Below, one piece after another: positions 18,832 through 27,134 of a DNA stretch of 64,000 bases. The notes under the pieces are model-generated. The model ran no database searches, was not told where the DNA came from, and saw only the letters and a list, made by a program, of their open reading frames with translations. A program made the position numbers and the translations under genes. This DNA comes from Bacteroidetes bacterium MedPE-SWsnd-G2 (GTDB lineage Bacteria > Bacteroidota > Bacteroidia > Flavobacteriales > Flavobacteriaceae). The stretch covers positions 1 through 64,000 of the forward strand of contig MPDE01000007.1 of assembly GCA_001874335.1 (NCBI GenBank), read 5' to 3'. Each line of letters starts with the position of its first letter. Position 1 is the stretch's first letter.

Positions 18832-20091
18832 ATGAAAAAACTAAGTACAGCTCTAATCGTCATTGTATTATTATTTACATCATGTTCAAGTGATGATGAT
18901 ATAATTTTATTACCACAGTGTTTTAATGCTTTTAATCTTACCGAAATTGAAATCAACAATACTTCTGCTGTGGTTGGTTGGGAAGACCAAAACGATTCAG
19001 CTAATTTTATTGTAGAATATGGTCCAACTGGATTTGAAATAGGTGATGGCGCAATTGTAAATACAACAACAGTATCGGCTACATTAACAAATTTAGAAGC
19101 CAACACTAGCTATGATTATTATGTTAAGTCTGTTTGTTCAATTACAAATGCCGCTTTATGGTCTGAAGTAAAAACATTCACTACAATAGGCAACCCAGTA
19201 GTACCTGAATTTTTACAAAACTTATCACAACTAAACATTTATACTGAGAATTTGGCCGATTTAACTCCAAGCGCTTATGCCTTTGAGTACAACATAAATT
19301 CTACGCTCTTTTCCGATTATGCGCATAAGCAACGCATTATAGCCTTACCGGAAGGAAGTGCAATGACATTTATTGATGATGGTTTACCCGAATTTCCAGA
19401 CAATACAGTAATCGCAAAAACATTTTATTACAATATCGATGATAGGGATGAATCATTAGGTAAAACAATTATTGAAACTCGTGTTTTAATCAAAACCAAT
19501 GGGGTATGGGAAACAGGAGATTACAAGTGGAATTCGGATCAAACAGAAGCAACCTTAGACCTTGAAGGTAGCACTGTAGAAGTTGTTTGGGTTGATGAAG
19601 ATGGTGTTGCTAACAATGTAAGTTATGAAATCCCTTCTAACACCGATTGCTTTACATGTCATCAAACCTTTGAAAACAAAACTCCTATCGGACCAAAATT
19701 AAGATCCTTAAACTTTGATATTGATGGCGTAAATCAACTGCAAACTCTTATTACTAATCAACAGTTATCTGGAGTAACAGATCCGTCTTCAATTGGAGTT
19801 TTACCAAACTGGGAAGACGATTCTTTTAGCAGAGAGGAAAGAGCAAGAGCTTATTTAGATATTAATTGTGCACATTGCCACGCTCCTGGAGGTATATGTG
19901 AAATACAATCGACATTAGATTTAAGATTCGAGACCTCTTTTGAAGATAGCGAAATATTCTCCAGACGATTTAGTATGAGTGGTAGGATAAGCACTTACAA
20001 CCCAGGATTTAGTATGCCTTGGATTGGCACTACAATGATTCATGAAGAAGGTGTCGATTTAATTCAAACCTATCTTAATTCGCTGGACTAA
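18832..20091 (+). CDS. SO2930-type diheme c cytochrome lipoprotein with FN3 domain
   Basis: A 419-residue protein from the ATG at 18832. A GTG at 18805 is in frame but would bury the lipoprotein signal, which ends 'LLFTSC' at Cys18. A fibronectin type III domain covers about 30-118. The rest matches SO2930-like diheme proteins: 'NSTLFSDYAHKQRIIALPEG' followed by two CxxCH heme-attachment motifs, CFTCH at 273-277 and CAHCH at 346-350. C-type heme is attached in the periplasm, so this is a membrane-anchored, outward-facing electron carrier or redox enzyme. The partner is unknown. Terminator at 20118-20149. Confidence 0.78.
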   Translation: MKKLSTALIVIVLLFTSCSSDDDIILLPQCFNAFNLTEIEINNTSAVVGWEDQNDSANFIVEYGPTGFEIGDGAIVNTTTVSATLTNLEANTSYDYYVKSVCSITNAALWSEVKTFTTIGNPVVPEFLQNLSQLNIYTENLADLTPSAYAFEYNINSTLFSDYAHKQRIIALPEGSAMTFIDDGLPEFPDNTVIAKTFYYNIDDRDESLGKTIIETRVLIKTNGVWETGDYKWNSDQTEATLDLEGSTVEVVWVDEDGVANNVSYEIPSNTDCFTCHQTFENKTPIGPKLRSLNFDIDGVNQLQTLITNQQLSGVTDPSSIGVLPNWEDDSFSREERARAYLDINCAHCHAPGGICEIQSTLDLRFETSFEDSEIFSRRFSMSGRISTYNPGFSMPWIGTTMIHEEGVDLIQTYLNSLD

Positions 20092-20117
20092 AAAAAAACA
20101 ATTCATAAAATAAAGTT

Positions 20118-20149
20118 AAAAAGGACAGCCAATAAAAGCTGTCCTTTTT
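20118..20149 (+). terminator. Terminator after the diheme cytochrome gene
   Basis: Perfect 12-base stem AAAAAGGACAGC / GCTGTCCTTTTT around an eight-base A-rich loop, with the T-tract forming the 3' arm. Confidence 0.85.
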
Positions 20150-20200
20150 GTTTCAACTAGTATTTAGTATTTTCACGGCACTAACTTAAAACCATACATT

Positions 20201-22696
20201 TTGAAACACACTTTTTTAAAAGTGCTTTTTGTAGGTAGTATTGTCCTCTTTTCTGGATGTGCCACTTCTAAAAAAGCTGCAAAATCTAAAGCAGCAGCAA
20301 CTGCAAAACCAGCTCCAAAAAAACCTGGTAAAAACGACATTAAACCTTATGATAAGGTCATCACCAAAAAAGCTATTTCAGACAAAGGACTTTTTGATGT
20401 GCATAAAATAGAGGAGAAATTTTATTACGAAATCCCTGATTCTCTTTTTGAAAGAGAAATGTTAATGGTCACTCGAATTTCAAAGACTGCCAATGGTATT
20501 GGCTTTGGAGGAGGAAAACAAAATGAGCAAGTTTTAAGATGGCAGAAAAAAGATAAAAAAGTAGTTTTAAGAGTGGTATCTCACTCGGTAGTTGCAGCAG
20601 ATTCATTACCAGTGCATGATGCAGTTGTCAATTCTAACTTCGAGCCTGTGCTTTACACTTTTCCTATTAAGGCCTTTAGCAAAGATTCATTAAATACTGT
20701 TATTGATGTAACCGATTTCTTTTCTTCAGATGTAAAAGCTATAGGATTCCCTCAAAGAGCACGTTCTCGTTATAAAATTTCAAGATTAGATAGTAAACTT
20801 TCATTTATAGAAAGTTTAAAAAGTTACCCTATTAACATTGAATCGAGACATGTAAAAACATATAATGCTGGTGCTCCACCTTCAAATAGCTCTACTGGTA
20901 CAGTTTCATTAGAAATCAACAACTCTATGATTCTACTCCCTAAGACACCTATGAAAAGACGTATGTTTGATGAACGTGTAGGTTGGTTTACTTCAAGTCA
21001 AACAGATTACGGGTCTGAAGCTCAAAAAAGTAAAAAAGTAACTTACTTAGATCGCTGGAGATTGGAAGTCAAAGATGAAGACCTTGAAAAATTTAAAAGA
21101 GGTGAACTAGTTGAGCCGAAAAAACAAATTGTTTACTACATCGATTCTGCAACACCTTTAAAATGGAGAAAATACATTAAAGAAGGTATCGAAGATTGGC
21201 AGGTAGCTTTTGAGGCAGCAGGATTCAAAAATGCAATTATAGCAAAGGATGCTCCAACCCCTGAAGAAGATCCTGAATTTAGCCCAGAAGATGCGAGATA
21301 CTCTGTGGTAAGATATTTAGCTTCTCCTATTCCTAACGCCAATGGTCCACACGTAAGTGACCCAAGATCTGGAGAAATACTAGAAAGTGATATCAACTGG
21401 TATCATAACGTAATGACCTTATTAAGAAACTGGTTCTTTGTGCAAACATCAGCAATTAACCCTGATGCACAAGGCACTCAATTTGATGATGACGTTATGG
21501 GAACTCTAATTAAATTTGTGTCTTCTCATGAAGTAGGTCACACACTAGGTTTACCTCACAACATGGGTAGTAGTGTTGCGTATAAAGTTGAAGATTTGAG
21601 AAGTGCTGCCTTTACAAAAAAATATGGCACAGCACCTTCAATAATGGACTATGCACGGTTTAACTACATTGCACAACCTGAAGATAAAGGTGTTGCACTA
21701 ATGCCTAATATTGGTATTTATGACAAGTATTCTATTTCATGGGGATACCGCCCAATTTTAGATGCTAAAACTGCCGCAGATGAAAAGAAAACACTTGACT
21801 CTTGGATTTTAAAACATGCCGGTGACCCAATGTATCGTTTTGGAAAACAACAAAGCGGATTACCTATTGACCCAAGTTCTCAAACTGAAGATTTAGGTGA
21901 TGACGCCATGCTAGCAAGTTATTACGGAATAAAAAACTTAAAACGCATTGTACCAAACTTAAATAAATGGACTGCTGAAGACGGGAAAAATTATGATGAC
22001 TTAGAAACTATGTACGGCGAAGTTCTAAATCAATATAATAGATATATGGGACATGTAACAGCTAACATTGGTGGTGTTTATGAACATTATAAAACATACG
22101 ACCAAGAAGGCGCAGTTTATAGTCATGTGAATAAGGTAAAACAAAAAGAAGCTTTAACTTTCATTCAAGACAACCTATTTGAAACTCAAAATTGGTTGCT
22201 TGATGCCGAAATTTTCAACAAATTTGAAAGCGCAGGTAGTGTTGAACGTATTAGAAAATTTCAAACAAGAACTCTAAATAATATTCTCGACTTTGGAAGA
22301 ATGGCACGAATGATTGAAAATGAAACGATCAATGGTGCAGAAGCTTATTCTTTCTTAAACATGATGCAAGATTTAAGAAAAGGGCTTTTCAACGAGTTAA
22401 ATTCAGGTAAAAAAATAGACACTTACAGGCGTAATTTACAACGTGCCTATATTGAAAGAATGGCTTATTTAATGACAGAAGAGCAAAGTAAGATTCCTGC
22501 AGCATTTGCCCGTTTTGTAAAAAGAACAAATGTTGATGTGAGTCAATCTGACATTAGAGCCGTAGTAAGAGCGGAATTAAACACTCTAAATAGAAGATTA
22601 AAATCTGGATTAAACAGAACTGGAGATGCAATGACAAAAATCCACATTCAGGATGCGTTAGAACGTGTTGACGCCATATTAAATCCTAAAAGTTAA
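20201..22696 (+). CDS. Zinc-dependent metalloprotease lipoprotein (DUF5117/DUF4953-like)
   Basis: An 831-residue predicted lipoprotein whose start codon appears to be TTG at 20201: the signal peptide begins right there and its lipobox Cys is residue 20. A Lys/Ala/Pro-rich linker follows (22-50), then a DUF5118/DUF5117-like N-terminal beta domain. The catalytic motif HEVGHTLGLPH (443-453) fits HExxHxxGxxH of metzincins, with zinc held by His443, His447 and His453. The Met-turn is probably in 'SIMDYARFNY'. The long helical C-terminal region matches the domain following the protease in this family. It probably acts on proteins at the cell surface or in the periplasm; no substrate is known. Confidence 0.85.
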   Translation: MKHTFLKVLFVGSIVLFSGCATSKKAAKSKAAATAKPAPKKPGKNDIKPYDKVITKKAISDKGLFDVHKIEEKFYYEIPDSLFEREMLMVTRISKTANGIGFGGGKQNEQVLRWQKKDKKVVLRVVSHSVVAADSLPVHDAVVNSNFEPVLYTFPIKAFSKDSLNTVIDVTDFFSSDVKAIGFPQRARSRYKISRLDSKLSFIESLKSYPINIESRHVKTYNAGAPPSNSSTGTVSLEINNSMILLPKTPMKRRMFDERVGWFTSSQTDYGSEAQKSKKVTYLDRWRLEVKDEDLEKFKRGELVEPKKQIVYYIDSATPLKWRKYIKEGIEDWQVAFEAAGFKNAIIAKDAPTPEEDPEFSPEDARYSVVRYLASPIPNANGPHVSDPRSGEILESDINWYHNVMTLLRNWFFVQTSAINPDAQGTQFDDDVMGTLIKFVSSHEVGHTLGLPHNMGSSVAYKVEDLRSAAFTKKYGTAPSIMDYARFNYIAQPEDKGVALMPNIGIYDKYSISWGYRPILDAKTAADEKKTLDSWILKHAGDPMYRFGKQQSGLPIDPSSQTEDLGDDAMLASYYGIKNLKRIVPNLNKWTAEDGKNYDDLETMYGEVLNQYNRYMGHVTANIGGVYEHYKTYDQEGAVYSHVNKVKQKEALTFIQDNLFETQNWLLDAEIFNKFESAGSVERIRKFQTRTLNNILDFGRMARMIENETINGAEAYSFLNMMQDLRKGLFNELNSGKKIDTYRRNLQRAYIERMAYLMTEEQSKIPAAFARFVKRTNVDVSQSDIRAVVRAELNTLNRRLKSGLNRTGDAMTKIHIQDALERVDAILNPKS

Positions 22697-22717
22697 TTCT
22701 ACAACCAATCCTAAATT

Positions 22718-22747
22718 AAAAGGCTTCATTATTGAAGCCTTTTTTTT
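22718..22747 (+). terminator. Terminator after the metalloprotease gene
   Basis: AAAAGGCTTCA / TGAAGCCTTTTTTT hairpin with a short loop, 22 bases past the stop. Confidence 0.8.
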
Positions 22748-22840
22748 GCTCTAAAGGTTAAGAGATGTTAAAAAGAAAAAGGTAATTAAACCATGCGGTT
22801 TTCTATCAGTCAAAAAGGGAAACAATAAATAATAAAACAA

Positions 22841-23281
22841 ATGAAAATTTTAGCAACGATAGCATTAGCCCTGATTACAACATCAACTTTTGCTCAAAAA
22901 CCTCAACATCATCAAGACAGAAACCATCATGACCGCATGGAGATGATGAAAGATTTAACGCCTCAAGAAATGGCCGAATTAAAAACCAAAAAGATGACCC
23001 TTCATCTGGATTTAACCGATTCGCAACAAAAAGAAATGATGGCTCTAAATTTAGAATTAGCCAAAACTCAAAAAGCTAAAATGCAAGCCCGAGAAAAACA
23101 GGACAAAAAACCCGAGCTTTCTAAAGAAGAACGATTAGCTAAAATGAATGAAAAGCTAGACCATCAAATAGCTACTAAAAAAAGAGTTAAAAACATTCTT
23201 GACGAGGAGCAATTCGAAAAATGGGAACGTATGATGGCTAAGAAACAGCGCGGTAAAAAGAAGGGAGCCCAACGAAGATAG
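22841..23281 (+). CDS. Small exported helical protein, Spy/DUF4890-like
   Basis: A 146-residue protein with a signal peptide (1-18, ending STFAQ), a His-rich start (QHHQDRNHHDR) and a highly charged helical body. The repeated 'LTPQEMAELKTKKM' and 'LDLTDSQQKEMMAL' segments resemble the LTxxQ motif of Spy/CpxP-like periplasmic proteins and of DUF4890. The last 15 residues are very basic. It is probably periplasmic, possibly a chaperone or metal-interacting protein. It shares its helical 'T(D/E)EQ' pattern with the next small secreted protein, but the 131-base gap makes co-transcription uncertain. Confidence 0.6.
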   Translation: MKILATIALALITTSTFAQKPQHHQDRNHHDRMEMMKDLTPQEMAELKTKKMTLHLDLTDSQQKEMMALNLELAKTQKAKMQAREKQDKKPELSKEERLAKMNEKLDHQIATKKRVKNILDEEQFEKWERMMAKKQRGKKKGAQRR

Positions 23282-23412
23282 CACCATATTAATAGCTAAT
23301 TCTAATAATTTTTAGTCGCTTACAGAAATAAATACAATGAATAGCCGATATATTATGATTTTCTTTTAAAAAATTATTACTTTAGGCTCCTAATTACAAT
23401 TAAAATTAACTG

Positions 23413-23742
23413 ATGAAAAAATTATTTACTTTTTGCTTTTTTGCTTTAGCCATGTTAATAGGTTCGGCAGATATGAACGCTCAAACTATTGTTGATATTA
23501 ATGGTGCTGCGTCGGTACAAACAGAAACTTTAAGAAAAACTGTAAAATTTGACTCTGAACAACGTGATAAAGTTTACGAAGCGTGCAGAGCATACCAAAG
23601 AGTATTTTTACATGTAAAAGAAGATTTAAATAACCCTCATAATATTGAGAGATTAAATAAAGCTAAAGAAGATTTAGAAAATCAAATGGTGAGCATCTTA
23701 ACAGATGAGCAGTATGAGCGTTATAAAATGGTAAGAGAATAA
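23413..23742 (+). CDS. Small exported helical protein
   Basis: A 109-residue protein with a signal peptide (1-23, ending NAQ) and a helical mature part in which 'KFDSEQRDKVYEACRAYQRV' and 'ILTDEQYERYKMVRE' echo the Spy/LTxxQ-like helical pairs of the preceding gene. It has one Cys and no other motif. The two genes may be diverged relatives or have a common envelope-stress role; this is inference. A strong bidirectional terminator follows, shared with hemL. Confidence 0.6.
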   Translation: MKKLFTFCFFALAMLIGSADMNAQTIVDINGAASVQTETLRKTVKFDSEQRDKVYEACRAYQRVFLHVKEDLNNPHNIERLNKAKEDLENQMVSILTDEQYERYKMVRE

Positions 23743-23776
23743 AAAAAAGGGCGATTTTAAATCGCCCTTTTTTTTT
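23743..23776. terminator. Bidirectional terminator between small protein gene and hemL
   Basis: GGGCGATTT / AAATCGCCC stem flanked by A- and T-tracts, so it works on both strands. It separates the convergent 23413-23742 gene and hemL. Confidence 0.88.
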
Positions 23777-23779
23777 GCT

Positions 23780-25069
23780 TTATTTTAGCTGAGAAACAAC
23801 TTTTTCAACCGCTTTGATGGTTTCATCTAAATCTTCGTATGATAAGGCATCAGAGACAAACCAAGTTTCGAAAGCACTTGGCGCGATGTAAATACCATTA
23901 TCCAACATCCCGTGAAAAAAGGCTTTAAACTTATCGTTATTTCCTAAGGCTGCTGTTTCAAAATCTACGACACTATCCTTATAAAAATGAATAGATATCA
24001 TCGATCCTACTCTGTTTATCGTATAATCTACATTCAATCTATCTAAAACTTCTGCACAACCTTTGTGCAAATATTCAGTTTTTGCATTCAGTCTATTAAA
24101 AACATCTTGATCTTCATTTAGCTCTTTCAACATTGCCAAGCCAGCTGCCATTGCCAAAGGGTTCCCACTTAGAGTTCCTGCCTGATAAACTGGACCGAGA
24201 GGAGCTAAATAATTCATTATTTCATTACGAGCTGCAAAAGCTCCAACAGGAAGTCCTCCTCCTATTACTTTTCCAAAACAAACAATGTCAGCATTGATTC
24301 CAAATAATTCTTGAGCGCCTCCTTTTGCAAGTCTAAATCCGGTCATTACCTCATCAAAAATCAATAAAACCTTATGCTTATCACATAAATTCCTTAAGCC
24401 TTGAAGAAAACCTTCTTTTGGTGGAATACATCCCATATTACCAGCAACAGGCTCAAGAATAATGCAGGCAACTTCGTTTTTATTCGCCTCTAAAAGGGCT
24501 TCAACATGTTCTAAATCATTATATCTTGCTAACAAAGTATCTTTAGCTGTACCTTGTGTAACACCTGGGCTATTTGGGCTACCAAATGTCACGGCTCCAC
24601 TACCAGCTTGAATAAGGAAAGAGTCACTATGACCATGATAACAACCAGCAAATTTTATTATTTTATCATTATTTGTAAATCCACGCGCCAATCTCACAGC
24701 ACTCATACAGGCTTCAGTACCTGAATTTACAAATCTAATTTTATCAATATTAGGCACCATACTTACCGCCAATTCAGCAATTTCGGTTTCGATGGCAGTT
24801 GGCATACCAAAAGATGTTCCTAATTTAGATTTCTCTATTACCGCATCAACAACAGGTTTATGGGCGTGGCCCAAAATCATTGGGCCCCATGAGTTGATAT
24901 AATCAATAAATCTATTATCATCTTCATCATAGACATAAGCTCCCGACGCTGATTTTGCGAAAATTGGAGTTCCACCCACAGCTTTAAATGCCCTTACTGG
25001 TGAATTTACACCTCCAGGTATTACTTGTTCAGCTTCATTAAATAACGCACTACTTCTTTTGTATAACAT
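23780..25069 (-). CDS. hemL: Glutamate-1-semialdehyde 2,1-aminomutase
   Basis: A 429-residue PLP enzyme converting glutamate-1-semialdehyde to 5-aminolevulinate, the first tetrapyrrole precursor in the C5 pathway. Family motifs: '[15 protein letters not shown]' at the N-terminus, '[17 protein letters not shown]' (about 113-129), 'GCYHGHSD', 'FDEVMTGFR' and the PLP Lys267 in '[15 protein letters not shown]'. Length is normal. It is the last gene of an operon with a glucosaminidase lipoprotein (7-base gap) and a PLP enzyme (3-base gap). The pathway link with those neighbours is not obvious. Confidence 0.97.
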   Translation of the reverse strand: MLYKRSSALFNEAEQVIPGGVNSPVRAFKAVGGTPIFAKSASGAYVYDEDDNRFIDYINSWGPMILGHAHKPVVDAVIEKSKLGTSFGMPTAIETEIAELAVSMVPNIDKIRFVNSGTEACMSAVRLARGFTNNDKIIKFAGCYHGHSDSFLIQAGSGAVTFGSPNSPGVTQGTAKDTLLARYNDLEHVEALLEANKNEVACIILEPVAGNMGCIPPKEGFLQGLRNLCDKHKVLLIFDEVMTGFRLAKGGAQELFGINADIVCFGKVIGGGLPVGAFAARNEIMNYLAPLGPVYQAGTLSGNPLAMAAGLAMLKELNEDQDVFNRLNAKTEYLHKGCAEVLDRLNVDYTINRVGSMISIHFYKDSVVDFETAALGNNDKFKAFFHGMLDNGIYIAPSAFETWFVSDALSYEDLDETIKAVEKVVSQLK

Positions 25070-25076
25070 CTTCCTT

Positions 25077-25892
25077 CTATTTCGTTTTTATGATAAGAAC
25101 TTGCCCAATTTGCAAGTTGTTAGATTTCATTTTATTTAATTTCTTTATTTGATCTACTGTTGTTCCGTAGCGTTTTGCCAAAGAATACATAGTATCACCT
25201 TTTACTACTTTATGAGTTTGAGAATTTACTTTGGTGTCGACGACTTTTGGCTTTGAAGTTGACTTGTACTTTTTACCCAAAACTTGTTTGTCAAAACGAT
25301 CTAAGTTATAGCGTTCAATTAGGCTAATTAGCTTTTCAGGATACTTTTTATCTGTAGCATAACCCGCAGCTCTAAGGCCTCTAGCCCAACCTTTGTAATC
25401 ATCTTGCTTCAAAGTAAATAATTTTGAATATCTCCCTCTTGAAGTCAAAAAGGCCGAATGATCTTCAAAAGAAGACTCGACGTGTTTGTATTTTCTAAAG
25501 CATTCCTGCAATGCATCATCATCATGATAAATCTTTCCTCCAGTCCAGCCATGGCATTTAATTCCGAAGTGATTATTTGCTTCAACAGCCAATCGACCTT
25601 TACCAGAACCTGATTCTAAAATCCCTTGTGCCAAAGTGATACTCGCTGGTATTTTATACGATTTCATTTCCTTCATTGCAATGGCACTAAAATTTGCAAT
25701 ATAAGCTTCAGTAGCATTAGCATAAGTCACCTTTGGTTTTTCCACTGGTTTTACTTCTGGCTCTTTTGTCTCTAGCTTTGGTTTGGTTTCAACCCGAGTA
25801 ACTGTTTTAGTTGACTTTTGTTTAGATTTCTTTTGAGATCCGCAACTAAAAAGCACTAATGCAATTACTAAAACCGATAATATTTTTCTCAT
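25077..25892 (-). CDS. Glucosaminidase-LysM peptidoglycan hydrolase lipoprotein
   Basis: A 271-residue predicted lipoprotein (signal ending LFSC, Cys 17) with a Lys/Thr/Pro-rich linker (19-57). Residues about 60-200 are a mannosyl-glycoprotein endo-beta-N-acetylglucosaminidase-like (GH73/FlgJ-type) domain with the conserved '[18 protein letters not shown]' (Glu in ILESG is the likely catalytic acid), '[13 protein letters not shown]' and '[19 protein letters not shown]'. A LysM domain closes the protein ('[18 protein letters not shown]...'), giving peptidoglycan binding. It would cut or remodel the cell wall. It is the middle gene of a three-gene operon. Confidence 0.92.
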   Translation of the reverse strand: MRKILSVLVIALVLFSCGSQKKSKQKSTKTVTRVETKPKLETKEPEVKPVEKPKVTYANATEAYIANFSAIAMKEMKSYKIPASITLAQGILESGSGKGRLAVEANNHFGIKCHGWTGGKIYHDDDALQECFRKYKHVESSFEDHSAFLTSRGRYSKLFTLKQDDYKGWARGLRAAGYATDKKYPEKLISLIERYNLDRFDKQVLGKKYKSTSKPKVVDTKVNSQTHKVVKGDTMYSLAKRYGTTVDQIKKLNKMKSNNLQIGQVLIIKTK

Positions 25893-25895
25893 AGC

Positions 25896-26807
25896 TTATA
25901 AAATTAGGGGCATCCTCTTTTTCGTTAATACCGAATTCATTCCTGAAATGCCTTGTAGCCCACCAGTATGAATTGCTAAAATTTTTGATTGATCTTTAAA
26001 ATATCCTTTTTGAACCAAATCAAAAATACCGTACATCATTTTTCCAGTATAAATAGGATCTAAAGGCACATTATTCTCAATCTTAAACTGATTGATAAAC
26101 GCAATTAAATCTTCATTTATTTTTCCGTAACCTCCAAAATGGTAATCCAGATTTAAATGCCAATTATTGGATGTGGCAAATTTACTAATATCCTCGCTTA
26201 AAAAATCGCCTTTAAGAGCAGGAAATCCAATAATTTTTTGATGGGGTTGTGCACTATTAATTAATCCTGAAATCGTTCCACCAGTTCCTACTGCGCAGCA
26301 CACATAATCAAATTGGGCATCCTCTTCATTCAATATTTCTTGACACCCAAGAACAGCCAATTCATTTGTACCACCTTCAGGAACATTATAAAAATGGCCA
26401 TGCTTTGCTCTCAATTTGTTTTGAAAGCCTTGAGTTGTTTTAAACTTAAAATCAGTTCTGGTAACAAAATCAAACATCATACCATTCGCCTTGGCATAAG
26501 ACAAGGTTGGATTTTGGTCTACCTTAGTAATCAATTCTTCACCTCTAATGACGCCAATGGTCTTAAACCCAAACAAGCGTCCTGCCTTTGCTACTGCAGC
26601 AATATGATTAGAATAGGCGCCCCCATAGGTTAACAAAGTTGTAAACCCTTTTTTTCGCGCTTCGTCTAAGTTATATTTTAACTTTCTGTATTTGTTTCCA
26701 GACACATAATCATCAATTCTATCTTCTCGCTTTATGCTGAGTGTGATTGACGAATCAAAAGGAAAACTTAGGCTTTGATTTTTACTTTTTTCAAGGTGAA
26801 AATTCAT
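25896..26807 (-). CDS. ACC deaminase / D-cysteine desulfhydrase family PLP enzyme
   Basis: A 303-residue fold-type II PLP enzyme. The 'IKREDRIDDYVSGNKYRKL' segment carries the PLP Lys39. 'LLTYGGAYSNHIAAVAKAGR' is the conserved Asn-containing loop and 'VCCAVGTGGTISGLI' is the phosphate-binding Gly loop. The group includes 1-aminocyclopropane-1-carboxylate deaminases and D-cysteine desulfhydrases. Sequence alone cannot separate these; for bacteria of this type desulfhydrase activity is the more usual outcome. It is the first gene of the operon with the glucosaminidase and hemL, and divergent from the DUF5522-hutU pair. Confidence 0.85.
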   Translation of the reverse strand: MNFHLEKSKNQSLSFPFDSSITLSIKREDRIDDYVSGNKYRKLKYNLDEARKKGFTTLLTYGGAYSNHIAAVAKAGRLFGFKTIGVIRGEELITKVDQNPTLSYAKANGMMFDFVTRTDFKFKTTQGFQNKLRAKHGHFYNVPEGGTNELAVLGCQEILNEEDAQFDYVCCAVGTGGTISGLINSAQPHQKIIGFPALKGDFLSEDISKFATSNNWHLNLDYHFGGYGKINEDLIAFINQFKIENNVPLDPIYTGKMMYGIFDLVQKGYFKDQSKILAIHTGGLQGISGMNSVLTKKRMPLIL

Positions 26808-26954
26808 AAAAGCGAAGATATTTAAAAAACAATATTATGCATAATTATTAGAAGGTAATCCCGTGCGAATTTCAATTTTATTGTGCTTTTAATAAGTCTT
26901 AATTCCTTTAAAAATTTCAAATATTTGAATACAAATAAAACGTGCAAATTCCAT

Positions 26955-26962
26955 TATCTTTG
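26955..26962 (+). promoter_or_regulatory. Perfect -7 box before the DUF5522-hutU operon
   Basis: TATCTTTG (exact TAnnTTTG) ends five bases before the ATG at 26967, so the transcript would be leaderless or nearly so. No well-spaced TTG is seen; the nearest candidate is 27 bases upstream. Confidence 0.5.
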
Positions 26963-26966
26963 TGGG

Positions 26967-27134
26967 ATGAAAAAAATTGTACCTGTTGAAGAAGGAGACT
27001 ACTATTTAACTCCAGAAGGCTATCGTTGTTTCACAGAACAATACCACCTAAAACGTGGTTATTGCTGTGAAAGCGGTTGCAGACACTGCCCCTACGGCTA
27101 CAATAAAAATACCAATTCCATTAAAAAGAAATAA
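26967..27134 (+). CDS. DUF5522 small Cys-rich protein
   Basis: A 55-residue protein starting at the ATG at 26967; upstream in-frame codons lie before the -7 box and are not credible. It contains 'YYLTPEGYRCFTEQYHLKRG' followed by the Cys cluster 'YCCESGCRHCPYGY', the mark of DUF5522, and ends in a Lys-rich tail. Four closely spaced Cys (plus an earlier one) suggest zinc or Fe-S binding; this is inference. The TAA stop overlaps the hutU ATG by one base (TAATG), so the genes are translationally coupled. Confidence 0.85.
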   Translation: MKKIVPVEEGDYYLTPEGYRCFTEQYHLKRGYCCESGCRHCPYGYNKNTNSIKKK

